A stretch of DNA of 11,645 nucleotides from Kingella sp. (in: b-proteobacteria) (GCF_030527935.1 NZ_JAUMZV010000056.1:1-11645), one strand, 5' to 3'. Numbered from the stretch's first letter, positions 1-6,065 are shown. Notes: a model not told the origin generated them from the letters alone. Translations and numbers: made by a program.

Positions 1-59
1 GTTCATTTACGGTATTGTCCTTGAAATACTGTAAACAACGCTAGGGATTTCTACAAATT

Positions 60-71
60 AGGCAGCCTGAA
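60..71 (+). repeat. DNA uptake sequence (Kingella dialect)
   Basis: Intact AGGCAGCCTGAA just beyond the 3' end of the NTF2-like gene. It stands for the single, unpaired DUS class in this window. Other intact or one-base-variant single copies include 503-514, 695-706, 1517-1528, 2079-2090, 2182-2193, 2637-2648, 2763-2774, 7818-7829 and intragenic ones at about 4623-4634 (hlyD) and 5752-5763 (tetR). In Neisseriaceae the type IV pilus minor pilin ComP binds such sequences during natural transformation. The dialect assignment is from memory. Bases 1-59 hold no feature I can support. Confidence 0.85.
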
Positions 72-73
72 AT

Positions 74-487
74 CTATTTTTTACTCACGGCGGACTGTAT
101 CAGCATTTGCGTGCCAAACCAGCCCCAATAGATGCGGTGCGCTTGGATTTTGCTGTTTTGGATTTGCATCAATTCCAAAATATCCACTTGGTTGCCATCG
201 GGCGTATGGCGCGGGTATTCCCACACCAGCGTGTCGCCTGCAACGAAATATTGCCCTGTGCGATACCAGCGCACTAACTCGTTGGGGCGGCGGCGCGTGC
301 CTTCTTGCAAAAAGGCGAGAATTTCGGCGCGCCCGTGCAACACGCCGCTGTCTTGCTGCATGATGATGGGGACGAGCGGGCTTTCAAATTGGGCATCATC
401 GGCGTAAAGGTTAATCAGGGCTTCGGTGTTGCGGGTTTGGGCGTATTCGTGCCATTGGGTGTAGATGCGGGTGAAGTCGTTGGTCAT
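74..487 (-). CDS. NTF2/SnoaL-like domain protein
   Basis: A 137-residue cytoplasmic protein with no signal peptide. It resembles the nuclear transport factor 2 / SnoaL fold: an N-terminal helix bearing the typical motif around residues 20-36 (TEALINLYADDAQFESP), then alternating strands and a Trp/Tyr-rich C-terminal strand (about 118-125). Members are either small enzymes (isomerases, hydrolases) or ligand-binding proteins, so the substrate cannot be named. I start at the ATG at 487 rather than the longer frame to 658. An AAGGA ribosome site lies nine bases upstream, and the longer frame would read through a DUS and a hairpin element. The gene is followed by a DUS at 60-71. It is separated from leuE, on the same strand, by about 270 bases of repeats, so it is probably transcribed alone. 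Confidence 0.8.
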   Translation of the reverse strand: MTNDFTRIYTQWHEYAQTRNTEALINLYADDAQFESPLVPIIMQQDSGVLHGRAEILAFLQEGTRRRPNELVRWYRTGQYFVAGDTLVWEYPRHTPDGNQVDILELMQIQNSKIQAHRIYWGWFGTQMLIQSAVSKK

Positions 488-502
488 GGTGGGGTTTCCT
501 TT

Positions 503-526
503 TTCAGGCTGCCTATACGCGGGCGG
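503..526. repeat. Extended DUS repeat (DUS plus TATACGCGGGCG)
   Basis: The DUS at 503-514 continues into ATACGCGGGC. The same extended block occurs in inverted orientation at about 2627-2648 (GCCCGCGTAT before AGGCAGCCTGAA). Shared sequence well beyond the 12-mer suggests copying of a larger repeat unit rather than independent emergence of the uptake word. Confidence 0.6.
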
Positions 527-530
527 GGAA

Positions 531-692
531 GGGGCTGTTGGCATTCGGCTTGCGAGCGGTTTTTTGAGTAAAAAATGCCCGAATGCAAGGAAAAAAGCGC
601 AGCAAGGTTGGACACCTTGCGAGCATTTTTGACGCGGCAGGCGGGTATTTTTTGCCAAAAATACCGCCGCAATGCCGATTGCCAGCAGCCCC
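531..692 (+). mobile_element. Diverged 162-bp hairpin element, copy C
   Basis: Third member of the family also seen at 6066-6227 and 6729-6890. It has exactly the same length, 162 bp. The central core, roughly 586-635 and including AGCAAGGTTGGACACCTTGC, aligns without gaps to copy A (GCAAGG begins at offset 71 in both). The outer arms are completely different in sequence yet still complementary to each other: GGGGCTGTTGGC at 531-542 against GCCAGCAGCCCC at 681-692, continuing inward with a few mismatches. A local hairpin (GTATTTTT / AAAAATAC) sits at about 644-664. It carries no coding capacity of its own and lies in the upstream region of the NTF2-like gene. A non-autonomous MITE-like element is the most likely class. 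Confidence 0.7.
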
Positions 693-695
693 CTT

Positions 696-744
696 GGCAG
701 CCTGAAACCATCCCCGCGTTCCTACGGCTTGCTTGCAAGCCGTG
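696..744 (+). repeat. DUS-linked hairpin repeat, copy 1
   Basis: GGCAGCCTGAAA (696-707), a 16-base spacer containing CCCGCG, then a 9-bp stem ACGGCTTGC / GCAAGCCGT with a 2-base loop (724-743). The same architecture occurs at 1518-1567 and, inverted, at 2568-2617. It lies just past the stop codon of leuE and may help end that transcript, but there is no clear T tract. Confidence 0.75.
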
Positions 745-755
745 CGCTGGCAAAA

Positions 756-1400
756 TCAATCAGAAAACACGGATTGCCAGAGTTTAACGGCAAACAGGCA
801 AAAGAGTAAGCCAACTGTGGCTGCACCGAGCGCGGCGAGATTGCGTTGGTGGCGCAGTTTGGCGAGCAGTTTGTCGCCCGCCAGCGCGAGCGTGGCTAGG
901 TAGCACATGCTGAGCGTTTGCATCACGGCGGCAAGGATAAAGAAGCTGAGCGCGGGGTGGGGATACTGCGGGTTCACAAAGGGGATAAAAAACGATAGGA
1001 AAAACAGGGCGGCTTTGGGGTTGGATAGGCTTAATAATAGGGCGTGGCGGAAGACGTTTTCGTGGGCGTGTACGGTGGCGGGGGCTTGGGCAGCGGTGCG
1101 GCGGCGGGCTGCCCATGCGCCGCGCAGCATATTGATGCCGAGATAGGCAAGGTATAAGCCGCCCGCGCATTTGAGTGCGCCAAACAATAGGGGGTGGCTT
1201 TTGAGCAGCGATGCGGTTCCGCCCACGGCGCATAAAATCAGCACGCTGTCGCCGATGAAAATAGCTGCCATCACTTTGGCTGCTTGGCGCGCGCCTTGTT
1301 GGGTGGCGACAGCTAGGCAGTATAGGGAATTGGGACCAGGTATCAACACGATGGTAATCGCGCCAATTAGGTATAGGGGGAAGTCTATGATGCCGTACAT
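756..1400 (-). CDS. leuE: LysE/RhtB-family amino-acid exporter, LeuE-like
   Basis: A 214-residue inner-membrane protein with about six hydrophobic segments, the usual length for the RhtB family. These carriers export neutral amino acids by proton antiport. Family marks are visible: the PGPN motif at residues 21-24 in the first membrane segment, the FIGDSVL stretch at 48-54, LYLAYLG at 82-88 and the LSLSNPKA motif at 124-130 before a Phe-rich segment. From memory, E. coli LeuE (leucine efflux) is the closest named relative: both share FIVL/TIVL-PGPN, FIGD, SNPKA/TNPKA and SFFILAA. Substrate is inferred. The start at 1400 is the only reasonable one, but its ribosome site is weak. It is divergent from the PepSY gene and followed by repeats, so it appears monocistronic. 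Confidence 0.85.
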   Translation of the reverse strand: MYGIIDFPLYLIGAITIVLIPGPNSLYCLAVATQQGARQAAKVMAAIFIGDSVLILCAVGGTASLLKSHPLLFGALKCAGGLYLAYLGINMLRGAWAARRRTAAQAPATVHAHENVFRHALLLSLSNPKAALFFLSFFIPFVNPQYPHPALSFFILAAVMQTLSMCYLATLALAGDKLLAKLRHQRNLAALGAATVGLLFCLFAVKLWQSVFSD

Positions 1401-1432
1401 GGTTTTTGGGTTTTAGCTACGCCGAACTGCGG

Positions 1433-1447
1433 TTCAGGCTGCCTGAA
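1433..1447. repeat. Dual-dialect DUS palindrome
   Basis: TTCAGGCTGCCTGAA is a 15-base palindrome around one central base. Read on the minus strand it contains the Kingella DUS AGGCAGCCTGAA; read on the plus strand it contains AGGCTGCCTGAA, which I recall as the Simonsiella dialect. Equivalent palindromes are at 2510-2524, 9211-9225, 10368-10380 (13 bases) and 11487-11501. Confidence 0.8.
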
Positions 1448-1517
1448 AAGGCTATTTTACTGTATCTTAACGCTGGGTTTTAGAGTTTTCAGACTGCCTT
1501 AACGCGGGCGCAATGAT

Positions 1518-1567
1518 GGCAGCCTGAAATGCTTGCCGCGCCCCCTACGGTTTGCTGGCAAACCGTG
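1518..1567 (+). repeat. DUS-linked hairpin repeat, copy 2
   Basis: GGCAGCCTGAAA (1518-1529), a 17-base spacer with CCGCG, then the stem ACGGTTTGC / GCAAACCGT (1547-1566). Compared with copy 1 the fifth stem pair is changed on both sides (C-G to T-A), a compensatory change that argues the fold matters. Confidence 0.75.
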
Positions 1568-1657
1568 TATCAGGCAATAAGATTTTTAGCATGTGATGAT
1601 TTGGGCTTAGAACCGCCGCTAACCGCCCAACTTTACCCATTCTTACGCTTGCTAAAT

Positions 1658-1684
1658 TTGGGCTACACAAAAGCCCCCTATAAT
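1658..1684 (+). promoter_or_regulatory. Putative sigma-70 promoter of the PepSY gene
   Basis: A perfect TATAAT lies at 1679-1684, 44 bases before the ATG. The best upstream match, TTGGGC at 1658-1663, is poor and only 15 bases away, so only the -10 element is well supported. Confidence 0.45.
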
Positions 1685-1728
1685 CCCACGCTTCTCGGCA
1701 GGATTGCCGCAACCCCAAGGAGTGTTCC

Positions 1729-2073
1729 ATGAAAAAAACCATGCTTGCCAGCCTGATTCTGTCGCTGGGCATCACCGCGTTGCCCGCACAAGCCAAAGGC
1801 AACAGCGGCTACATCAGCCGCGCCAAAGCGGTTGCCATCGCCAAAGCCCGCGTGGGTGGTGGCAAAGTGGACAATGTAGATTTTGAGCGCAGCCGTCGCC
1901 ACGGTGCGTATTACGAAATTGACATTGAAAACCGCAAAGGCGATTACGAAGTGCGCGTGAACGCCCAAACAGGCAAAGTGATTTCCGTGCAGCGCGATGA
2001 TGACGATGATGACGACCATCACCGCCGTTCGCACCATCATCGTGATGAAGACCGCTACGATGAAGAGACGTAA
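1729..2073 (+). CDS. Periplasmic PepSY-domain protein with Asp/His-rich tail
   Basis: A 114-residue secreted protein. Residues 1-22 form a signal peptide with a likely cleavage after ALPAQA. Residues about 28-88 match a PepSY domain: a helix rich in Ala/Lys (ISRAKAVAIAKARVGGG), then strands ending in YEVRVNAQTGKVISV, the hallmark of the family. The domain is found in protease inhibitors and small periplasmic proteins of unsettled role. The tail from 90 is striking: seven consecutive Asp, then HH, HHH and further acidic residues, which suggests metal or polycation binding. The ATG has a strong AAGGAG site and a TATAAT 44 bases upstream. It is followed by a DUS and a rho-independent terminator, so it is a single-gene unit. 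Confidence 0.85.
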   Translation: MKKTMLASLILSLGITALPAQAKGNSGYISRAKAVAIAKARVGGGKVDNVDFERSRRHGAYYEIDIENRKGDYEVRVNAQTGKVISVQRDDDDDDDHHRRSHHHRDEDRYDEET

Positions 2074-2117
2074 CCCAACGGCAGCCTGAAACGGTTGCAT
2101 CAACTAACCGCAGTTCG

Positions 2118-2149
2118 CAAGGGCAGATGATTATCTGCCCTTTGTTTTT
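2118..2149 (+). terminator. Rho-independent terminator after the PepSY gene
   Basis: Stem AAGGGCAGAT / ATCTGCCCTT (2119-2128 with 2133-2142), a 4-base loop, then TGTTTTT. It is the one clear terminator here not built from DUS copies. Confidence 0.85.
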
Positions 2150-2247
2150 GCGCAGGCGCGGGTCGCATGACGCGCAAACATTTCAGGCTGCCTATGCCGC
2201 CCACCGCTTTGCTACAATCCGCCCCGCAAAACCATCGGACAAACAAC

Positions 2248-2523
2248 ATGAATTGGTGTGTTTACTTATTACTATGCGCCAACGGCGCGTTATACACAGG
2301 CATCAGCAATCGCCCCGCTGCGCGGCTGGCAGCGCATCTGGCGGGCAAAGGCGCGAAATACACGCGCAGCCATCGGGCGCAGGAAATGCGGATTGTGGCG
2401 TGCTGTTTAGACCGCCGCGCAGCGAGCAAGCTGGAATGGGCGTTAAAACGCATGACGGCAGCGCAAAAGCGCGCATTGTGGGCAACAGGGCGCGTGGTGG
2501 CGGATGGCATTCAGGCAGCCTGA
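2248..2523 (+). CDS. GIY-YIG domain protein, UPF0213/YhbQ-like
   Basis: A 91-residue cytoplasmic protein made of one GIY-YIG nuclease-type domain. The two motif halves are visible as VYLLL (residues 5-9) and LYTGIS (15-20), followed by the GKGAKYTRSH segment (33-42) and a C-terminal LKRMTAAQKRAL helix. This arrangement and length match the UPF0213 family (E. coli YhbQ), which has been linked to DNA damage responses without a firmly assigned substrate. I use the ATG at 2248 because residues upstream in the frame derive from a DUS and do not fit the family. No strong ribosome site is seen. The stop codon TGA is part of a DUS (2513-2524), so the last residues IQAA are encoded by the uptake sequence. 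Confidence 0.85.
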   Translation: MNWCVYLLLCANGALYTGISNRPAARLAAHLAGKGAKYTRSHRAQEMRIVACCLDRRAASKLEWALKRMTAAQKRALWATGRVVADGIQAA

Positions 2524-2524
2524 A
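2510..2524. repeat. Dual-dialect DUS palindrome containing a stop codon
   Basis: TTCAGGCAGCCTGAA; the TGA at 2521-2523 ends the GIY-YIG gene. The uptake word therefore supplies the gene's last codons and stop. Confidence 0.8.
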
Positions 2525-2568
2525 AACGGTGCGCAACAAAATGCCGCTTGCAATCTAATCGCCAGAGC

Positions 2569-2617
2569 ACGGCTTGCAAGCAAGCCGTAGAAGCGCGGGA
2601 AAACGTTTCAGGCTGCC
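2569..2617 (-). repeat. DUS-linked hairpin repeat, copy 3 (inverted)
   Basis: Stem ACGGCTTGC / GCAAGCCGT (2569-2588), a 17-base spacer, then TTTCAGGCTGCC (2606-2617). On the minus strand it reads DUS, spacer with CCCGCG, CTACGG hairpin, the same order and spacing as copies 1 and 2. Confidence 0.75.
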
Positions 2618-2827
2618 AACCACCGCGCCCGCGTATAGGCAGCCTGAAATCCAAAATGGAGCGGCGACGGCTCGTCGCCAAATAGCTCATCCAACGGAGC
2701 TTTCAGGCTGCCAATATGTCGGCGAGCCGCGACACCCCATCGGTTGCAGCTTTGGCAAAGGTTTCAGGCTGCCTTTGCCATGCTGTCGCGCATACCGCAC
2801 AGCACAAGCGCGTTACAGCAAGCAGCG

Positions 2828-2857
2828 TTGGCAACCCCGCGCCATCCAGTGGATAAT
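2828..2857 (+). promoter_or_regulatory. Putative sigma-70 promoter
   Basis: TTGGCA (2828-2833), an 18-base spacer and GATAAT (2852-2857). A start near 2864 would give a leader of about 30 bases to the secreted-protein ATG at 2894. Confidence 0.55.
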
Positions 2858-2893
2858 GCGCGTGGCGATGTTGCTATTTTGGGAGTGATTGCG

Positions 2894-3370
2894 ATGAAAA
2901 AATTGAGCTTGATGATGGCGTTGGCGTGGTGCGTGCCTGCGGCGTGGGCGGCGGATGGCGTGTCTTGCGCGCGCGAAAAGGTGAGCAAAGGCGGCTTGGT
3001 GAACACGACTGTCTGCACGATAAACAGCGCGAGCGTGGACAAGGCGTATCAAGCGGTTTATTACACGGACAACCCGCGCATAAAAGGCTATTTGCAAGGG
3101 CTGAAACTGCCCGCCAAGCTGCCCGCTAAAAGCACCAAGCTGGTGGTGGCTTCGGGCGAGAAGCGGGATTGCGGCAAAACGAAAATAAACGGGGAATGGG
3201 TGGACGATACGCCCGAGCCGAAAATGGAATTAGCCATTACCCGCCGCGCCAATGGGGTGCATATTCGGGCGGAAGAAGTGGATAACTGCGCGAATGTGGA
3301 GAATTTTGAGCTGACGTTTAAGCGCGTGGGAAACAAGGTGCGGATGGTTTACGAGTGGCATCACAGTTGA
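2894..3370 (+). CDS. Secreted four-cysteine protein of unknown function
   Basis: A 158-residue protein that I do not recognise. Residues 1-19 are a signal peptide (MKKLSLMMALAW, cleavage after PAAWA), so it should act in the periplasm. The mature part has four Cys at 25, 41, 93 and 132, enough for two disulfides, and is rich in Lys and beta-forming residues with no membrane segment. The ATG at 2894 follows a GGGAG site and a plausible promoter at 2828-2857; the frame upstream runs through a DUS and is not used. A DUS-pair terminator follows 15 bases after the stop. It seems to be an independent unit. The even Cys count and small size would also fit an inhibitor- or binding-type fold, but that is a guess. 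Confidence 0.75.
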   Translation: MKKLSLMMALAWCVPAAWAADGVSCAREKVSKGGLVNTTVCTINSASVDKAYQAVYYTDNPRIKGYLQGLKLPAKLPAKSTKLVVASGEKRDCGKTKINGEWVDDTPEPKMELAITRRANGVHIRAEEVDNCANVENFELTFKRVGNKVRMVYEWHHS

Positions 3371-3385
3371 TGCGGGATGAATAGT

Positions 3386-3417
3386 AGGCAGCCTGAAAAT
3401 CGGTTTCAGGCTGCCTT
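3386..3417. terminator. Inverted DUS-pair terminator
   Basis: AGGCAGCCTGAAA (3386-3398) pairs with TTTCAGGCTGCCT (3404-3416) across a 5-base loop. It closes the secreted-protein gene ahead of rpiA. Confidence 0.8.
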
Positions 3418-3459
3418 ACTTCCCCATCAAATCCCCACCCCAAGCCAGCCTGAAACGTC

Positions 3460-3465
3460 TATAAT
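3460..3465 (+). promoter_or_regulatory. Putative -10 element of rpiA
   Basis: TATAAT 35 bases before the rpiA ATG. No convincing -35 box. A run of seven C lies between it and the ribosome site (3475-3481). Confidence 0.4.
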
Positions 3466-3500
3466 CATCCTGTTCCCCCCCAACCCAAAGGATGTGCAAA

Positions 3501-4178
3501 ATGAGCAACTTAACCCAAGACCAACTCAAACAAATCGCCGCCGCCAAAGCGGTGGAATTTGTGCCTGAAAACGAATACATCGGCATCGGCACAGGCAGCA
3601 CCGTGAACTTCTTTATTGAAGCGCTCGGGCAAAGCGGCAAAAAAATCAAAGGCGCGGTAACCACGTCGCTTAAAAGCGCGGAGTTGATGGCGAAATACGA
3701 AATCCCGCAAATCCAGCTCAACGAAGTAACGCGGCTGGGCGTTTACATTGACGGCGCGGACGAAATCAACCACATGATGCAAATGATAAAAGGCGGCGGC
3801 GCGGCGTTGTTGCCCGAAAAAATCGTTGCTACACTGTCCGACCAATTTATCTGCATCGCCGATGAAAGCAAATATGTGCGCAAGCTGGGCAAGTTTCCCT
3901 TGCCGGTGGAAGTGATTCCGATGGCGCGTTCTATGGTGGCGCGCAAACTGGTGAAACTGGGCGGGCAGCCTGAATTGCGCATCGGCTGCAAGACCTTGCA
4001 CGGCAACGAAATTTTGGATGTGCACGGGCTAGACCTTTCCGAACCAATGAAAATGGAAGACGCGCTCAACCGTATCACAGGCGTGGTGGAAAACGGCTTG
4101 TTTGCCCACCGCTATGCCGATTTGTTGATACTCGCCAAGGAAGGCGGCGCGGAAGTGATTCAAGCGCACGTTGGATGA
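3501..4178 (+). CDS. rpiA: Ribose-5-phosphate isomerase A
   Basis: A 225-residue cytosolic enzyme of the usual length. It interconverts ribose 5-phosphate and ribulose 5-phosphate in the non-oxidative pentose phosphate pathway, feeding nucleotide synthesis. All family marks are present: the phosphate-binding GIGTGSTV (28-35), the DGADEIN loop (84-90), KGGG (97-100) and the catalytic Glu of LLPEKIV (106). ADESKYV (120-126) and a C-terminal ITGVVENGLFA (192-202) also fit. I choose the second ATG (3501) because AAAGGA lies eight bases upstream; the ATG at 3492 overlaps that ribosome site. A near-DUS (GGGCAGCCTGAA) is embedded in codons for QPE (about residues 156-158). The gene is convergent with hlyD and separated from it by two DUS-pair hairpins. 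Confidence 0.97.
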   Translation: MSNLTQDQLKQIAAAKAVEFVPENEYIGIGTGSTVNFFIEALGQSGKKIKGAVTTSLKSAELMAKYEIPQIQLNEVTRLGVYIDGADEINHMMQMIKGGGAALLPEKIVATLSDQFICIADESKYVRKLGKFPLPVEVIPMARSMVARKLVKLGGQPELRIGCKTLHGNEILDVHGLDLSEPMKMEDALNRITGVVENGLFAHRYADLLILAKEGGAEVIQAHVG

Positions 4179-4190
4179 TGGATAACAACG

Positions 4191-4230
4191 TTTCAGGCTG
4201 CCTTGATGGATAACAAGGCAGCCTGAAAAA
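4191..4230 (+). terminator. Inverted DUS-pair terminator of rpiA
   Basis: TTTCAGGCTGCCTT (4191-4204) pairs with AAGGCAGCCTGAAA (4215-4228) over a 10-base loop, 13 bases after the rpiA stop. Confidence 0.8.
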
Positions 4231-4281
4231 AGGTTTGCCGCTGTTGTCGGCATCATTTCAACCCCTTCAATCTCCACAACG

Positions 4282-4324
4282 AAGGCAGCCTGAAAACGCG
4301 ACAAATCCGTTTTCAGGCTGCCTT
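4282..4324. terminator. Inverted DUS-pair terminator between hlyD and rpiA
   Basis: A perfect 17-bp stem (4282-4298 with 4308-4324) extended beyond the DUS by AACG/CGTT, with a 9-base loop. It lies 20 bases past the hlyD stop and probably ends that transcript; together with the preceding hairpin it insulates two convergent genes. Confidence 0.8.
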
Positions 4325-4343
4325 AATGGCATCGCACCCGCCA

Positions 4344-5402
4344 TCAAAACTTCGGCAGTTTCACCGCCAAATCATCCGACCAAGCCGCCTGCCCATTGGT
4401 GCGCACATAGCCATTGCCCACCATGCCGCCTTTGAGCAAGCCTTTGTATTGCAGCGCCGTTTCTTTTGGAATCCGCAGTTTCACTTTAAACATCAGCTTC
4501 GCCCGCTCGCTTGCCGTTTCCACGTTTTTCGGCGTGAACTGCGCTTCGGTGGCGATAAAGCTGATTTTGGCGGGGAACACCGCATCCACGCCGTCTAGCT
4601 TAATCCGCGCTTCATCGCCCACTTTCAGGCTGCCTACTTGCGCGGTGGGCAAGAAAATCGCCATGCTCGCATCGCTAAAATCCAGCAGGCTCGCCACCTT
4701 GCTGCCCGAGCCAATCACATTGCCCTCTTGCGCGATTTTGTATTCCACCACGCCATCTTTCGGGCTGGTGATGTGCATATCATCGTTGGCAGACTGCGCC
4801 AGTTTAAGCTGCGCCTGCCGCGCAGACACACCCGCTTGCGCTTCCGCCACTTGCGCTTGCGCCTGCCGCACCGCCGCCAAGGCTTCCGCTTTTGCCGCCT
4901 GCGCCGCTTTCACCGCTGCCGCCGCGCCATCGCGTTGCGAACGGCGACGCTGCGTTTCTGCGGGCGAAACCAAATCTTCGCTTTGCATTTTGCCCGCGTT
5001 ATCCAATTCCATTTGCGCCAATTTTTGCTGATGCAACTGCGCCGCAATCTGCGCATCCGCCCGCGCCACCGCTTCCTGCGCCTGTTTCACCCCCGCTTGC
5101 GCCCGTTGCACCGTCTCTTTCGCCGCCAATTCGCCCGCTTCGGCTTCTTCCACGCGGCTAGACGTGGTGTCAGACGACAATTCCGCCAACACATCGCCCG
5201 CCTTCACTTCGCTGCCCTCGTCCACCTTCATCGCTTTCACGCGCCCCGCATACAAGCTGGCAACATCAATGCGCTCCAATTCCAGCCGCCCATTGGAAGC
5301 CACAATGTTTTCAGGCTGCCCACTCGCGTGCTGCTTTTGGTAAGCCGCAAAACCCGCTGCCCCCGCAGCCACAATCACAACAGGAATAATCCATTTTTTC
5401 AT
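4344..5402 (-). CDS. HlyD-family membrane fusion protein, YhiI-like
   Basis: A 352-residue periplasmic adaptor anchored by an N-terminal membrane segment (residues 5-21). A first lipoyl half-motif spans about 34-76 (GRVKAMKVDEGSEVKAGDVL), followed by a long Ala/Gln/Lys-rich coiled-coil hairpin (about 83-205), the second lipoyl half (ITSPKDGVVEYKIAQEGNVI, 211-230) and a beta-barrel with TPKNVETASERAKLMFKVKL (290-309). From memory this last block and the C-terminal WSDDLAVKLP closely resemble E. coli YhiI, which works with the ABC proteins RbbA and YhhJ. Such adaptors bridge an inner-membrane pump to an outer-membrane channel. The start overlaps the tetR stop by 4 bp (ATGA), so the two are co-transcribed and probably co-translated. 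No transporter gene follows: the next feature is a terminator and convergent rpiA. DUS words lie in codons for GSLKVG and SGQPEN. Confidence 0.9.
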   Translation of the reverse strand: MKKWIIPVVIVAAGAAGFAAYQKQHASGQPENIVASNGRLELERIDVASLYAGRVKAMKVDEGSEVKAGDVLAELSSDTTSSRVEEAEAGELAAKETVQRAQAGVKQAQEAVARADAQIAAQLHQQKLAQMELDNAGKMQSEDLVSPAETQRRRSQRDGAAAAVKAAQAAKAEALAAVRQAQAQVAEAQAGVSARQAQLKLAQSANDDMHITSPKDGVVEYKIAQEGNVIGSGSKVASLLDFSDASMAIFLPTAQVGSLKVGDEARIKLDGVDAVFPAKISFIATEAQFTPKNVETASERAKLMFKVKLRIPKETALQYKGLLKGGMVGNGYVRTNGQAAWSDDLAVKLPKF

Positions 5403-6025
5403 AGCGTTTCCCTCGCACTAAACAAAGCATTTATCATCCAATCCACCCGCTGCGCCAGCGCATCATCCGTGAGCTGCTGCAAAATCGGCTGGCGCAATTC
5501 ATCGGGCACCACGCGAATGCGGTTAAACGTGTTCGCCGCCAAAATCGACAGCAAAATGCTGGTTTGCATTTGGCTAATCGCCTGCATCGCCTGCTCGTCC
5601 GATAGCTGCGGCGCAATCTCGCGCACCATTTCGCGCACAATGTGAAACTCGCGCAACATCAAATCCTGCATACTTTGCTGCGCCGTCGCCACATTATCCG
5701 CGCTATCAATCATCATCCGCGTAATCCACGGCACTTCATCGCGCAACGATAAGGCAGCCTGAAAATACAAACGGCGCAAGCGTTCCAACGGCGGCGCATC
5801 CTCGGCAAACTCGGGCGCAAGCCAGCCAAACGCGCGTTGGAAATGCTGCGCAAACACCTGCGCCATAAAATCATCCTTGTTGGCAAACAAATGATGAAAT
5901 AGCCCCGAGCTGAGCTTGGCTTCTGCTGCCAACACCCGCACCGATAATTTTTGATAACCCATTTGCGGATACAGTTTTTCCGCAGCAAGGATAAATTGTT
6001 GAGAAGACGAAATATCGAGCGACAT
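5399..6025 (-). CDS. TetR/AcrR-family transcriptional regulator
   Basis: A 208-residue regulator. The N-terminal helix-turn-helix is clear: FILAAEKLYPQMGYQKLSVR (11-30), AEAKLSSGLFHHLFANKDDF (34-53), the classic TetR signature. The remainder is an all-helical ligand-binding and dimer domain. It is the first gene of a two-gene operon with the HlyD adaptor (4-bp overlap), so it most likely controls expression of that adaptor in response to an efflux substrate. I start at 6025: an ATG at 6049 in the same frame would put a near-perfect 16-bp dyad inside the coding region, whereas from 6025 the dyad sits in the leader as an autoregulatory operator. No strong ribosome site is visible for either. 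A DUS lies in codons for FQAAL (about residues 88-92). Confidence 0.9.
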   Translation of the reverse strand: MSLDISSSQQFILAAEKLYPQMGYQKLSVRVLAAEAKLSSGLFHHLFANKDDFMAQVFAQHFQRAFGWLAPEFAEDAPPLERLRRLYFQAALSLRDEVPWITRMMIDSADNVATAQQSMQDLMLREFHIVREMVREIAPQLSDEQAMQAISQMQTSILLSILAANTFNRIRVVPDELRQPILQQLTDDALAQRVDWMINALFSARETL

Positions 6026-6033
6026 ACAAGTGG

Positions 6034-6049
6034 TTGGACAGTTGTCCAA
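6034..6049. promoter_or_regulatory. Probable TetR operator
   Basis: TTGGACAGTTGTCCAA: 7-bp arms TTGGACA and TGTCCAA around a 2-base centre, nine bases upstream of the tetR ATG. Size and placement are typical for autoregulation by a TetR-family protein. Binding is inferred. Confidence 0.7.
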
Positions 6050-6065
6050 TAAAGGTTAAAAAATG

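Larger units (their letters stand above)
1401..1728. other. Divergent intergenic region rich in DUS repeats
   Basis: This 328-base stretch between leuE (minus) and the PepSY gene (plus) has no gene I can support. It holds a dual-dialect DUS palindrome (1433-1447), a DUS variant with TTCAGACTGCCT (1488-1499), the second DUS-linked hairpin (1518-1567) and a TATAAT element at 1679-1684 serving the PepSY gene. Short frames here run through the repeats and look spurious. Confidence 0.7.
2524..2893. other. Repeat-rich intergenic region
   Basis: About 370 bases without a supported gene. It contains DUS-linked hairpin copy 3 (2569-2617), an extended DUS (2627-2648), a GC-rich hairpin GGCGACG / CGTCGCC (2663-2669 with 2673-2679), two more DUS copies (about 2702-2713 and 2763-2774) and a promoter (2828-2857). 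Long frames crossing it are made of repeat translations. Confidence 0.7.

Noticed and set aside
1..59. Possible insertion-sequence end or gene at the left edge
   Set aside because: Only weak short inverted matches were seen; nothing is long enough to call.
488..658. N-terminal extension of the NTF2-like gene
   Set aside because: The extension translates a DUS and hairpin element C; the internal ATG at 487 has a proper ribosome site.
2527..2774. Clustered short repeats that might be a CRISPR array
   Set aside because: The repeats are 12-base DUS in both orientations at irregular spacing, with no uniform spacers and no cas genes.
3510..4025. Minus-strand frame opposite rpiA
   Set aside because: Shadow of a strongly supported gene, His/Phe/Arg-rich with no recognisable motif.
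4638..5645. Long plus-strand frame of 335 codons opposite hlyD and tetR
   Set aside because: It is antisense to two well-recognised genes and is extremely rich in Arg, His, Phe and Leu, the typical composition of a shadow frame.
6025..6049. Earlier tetR start at 6049
   Set aside because: It would place most of the operator dyad in the coding sequence and add residues (MDNCPTTC) that do not look like a TetR N terminus.
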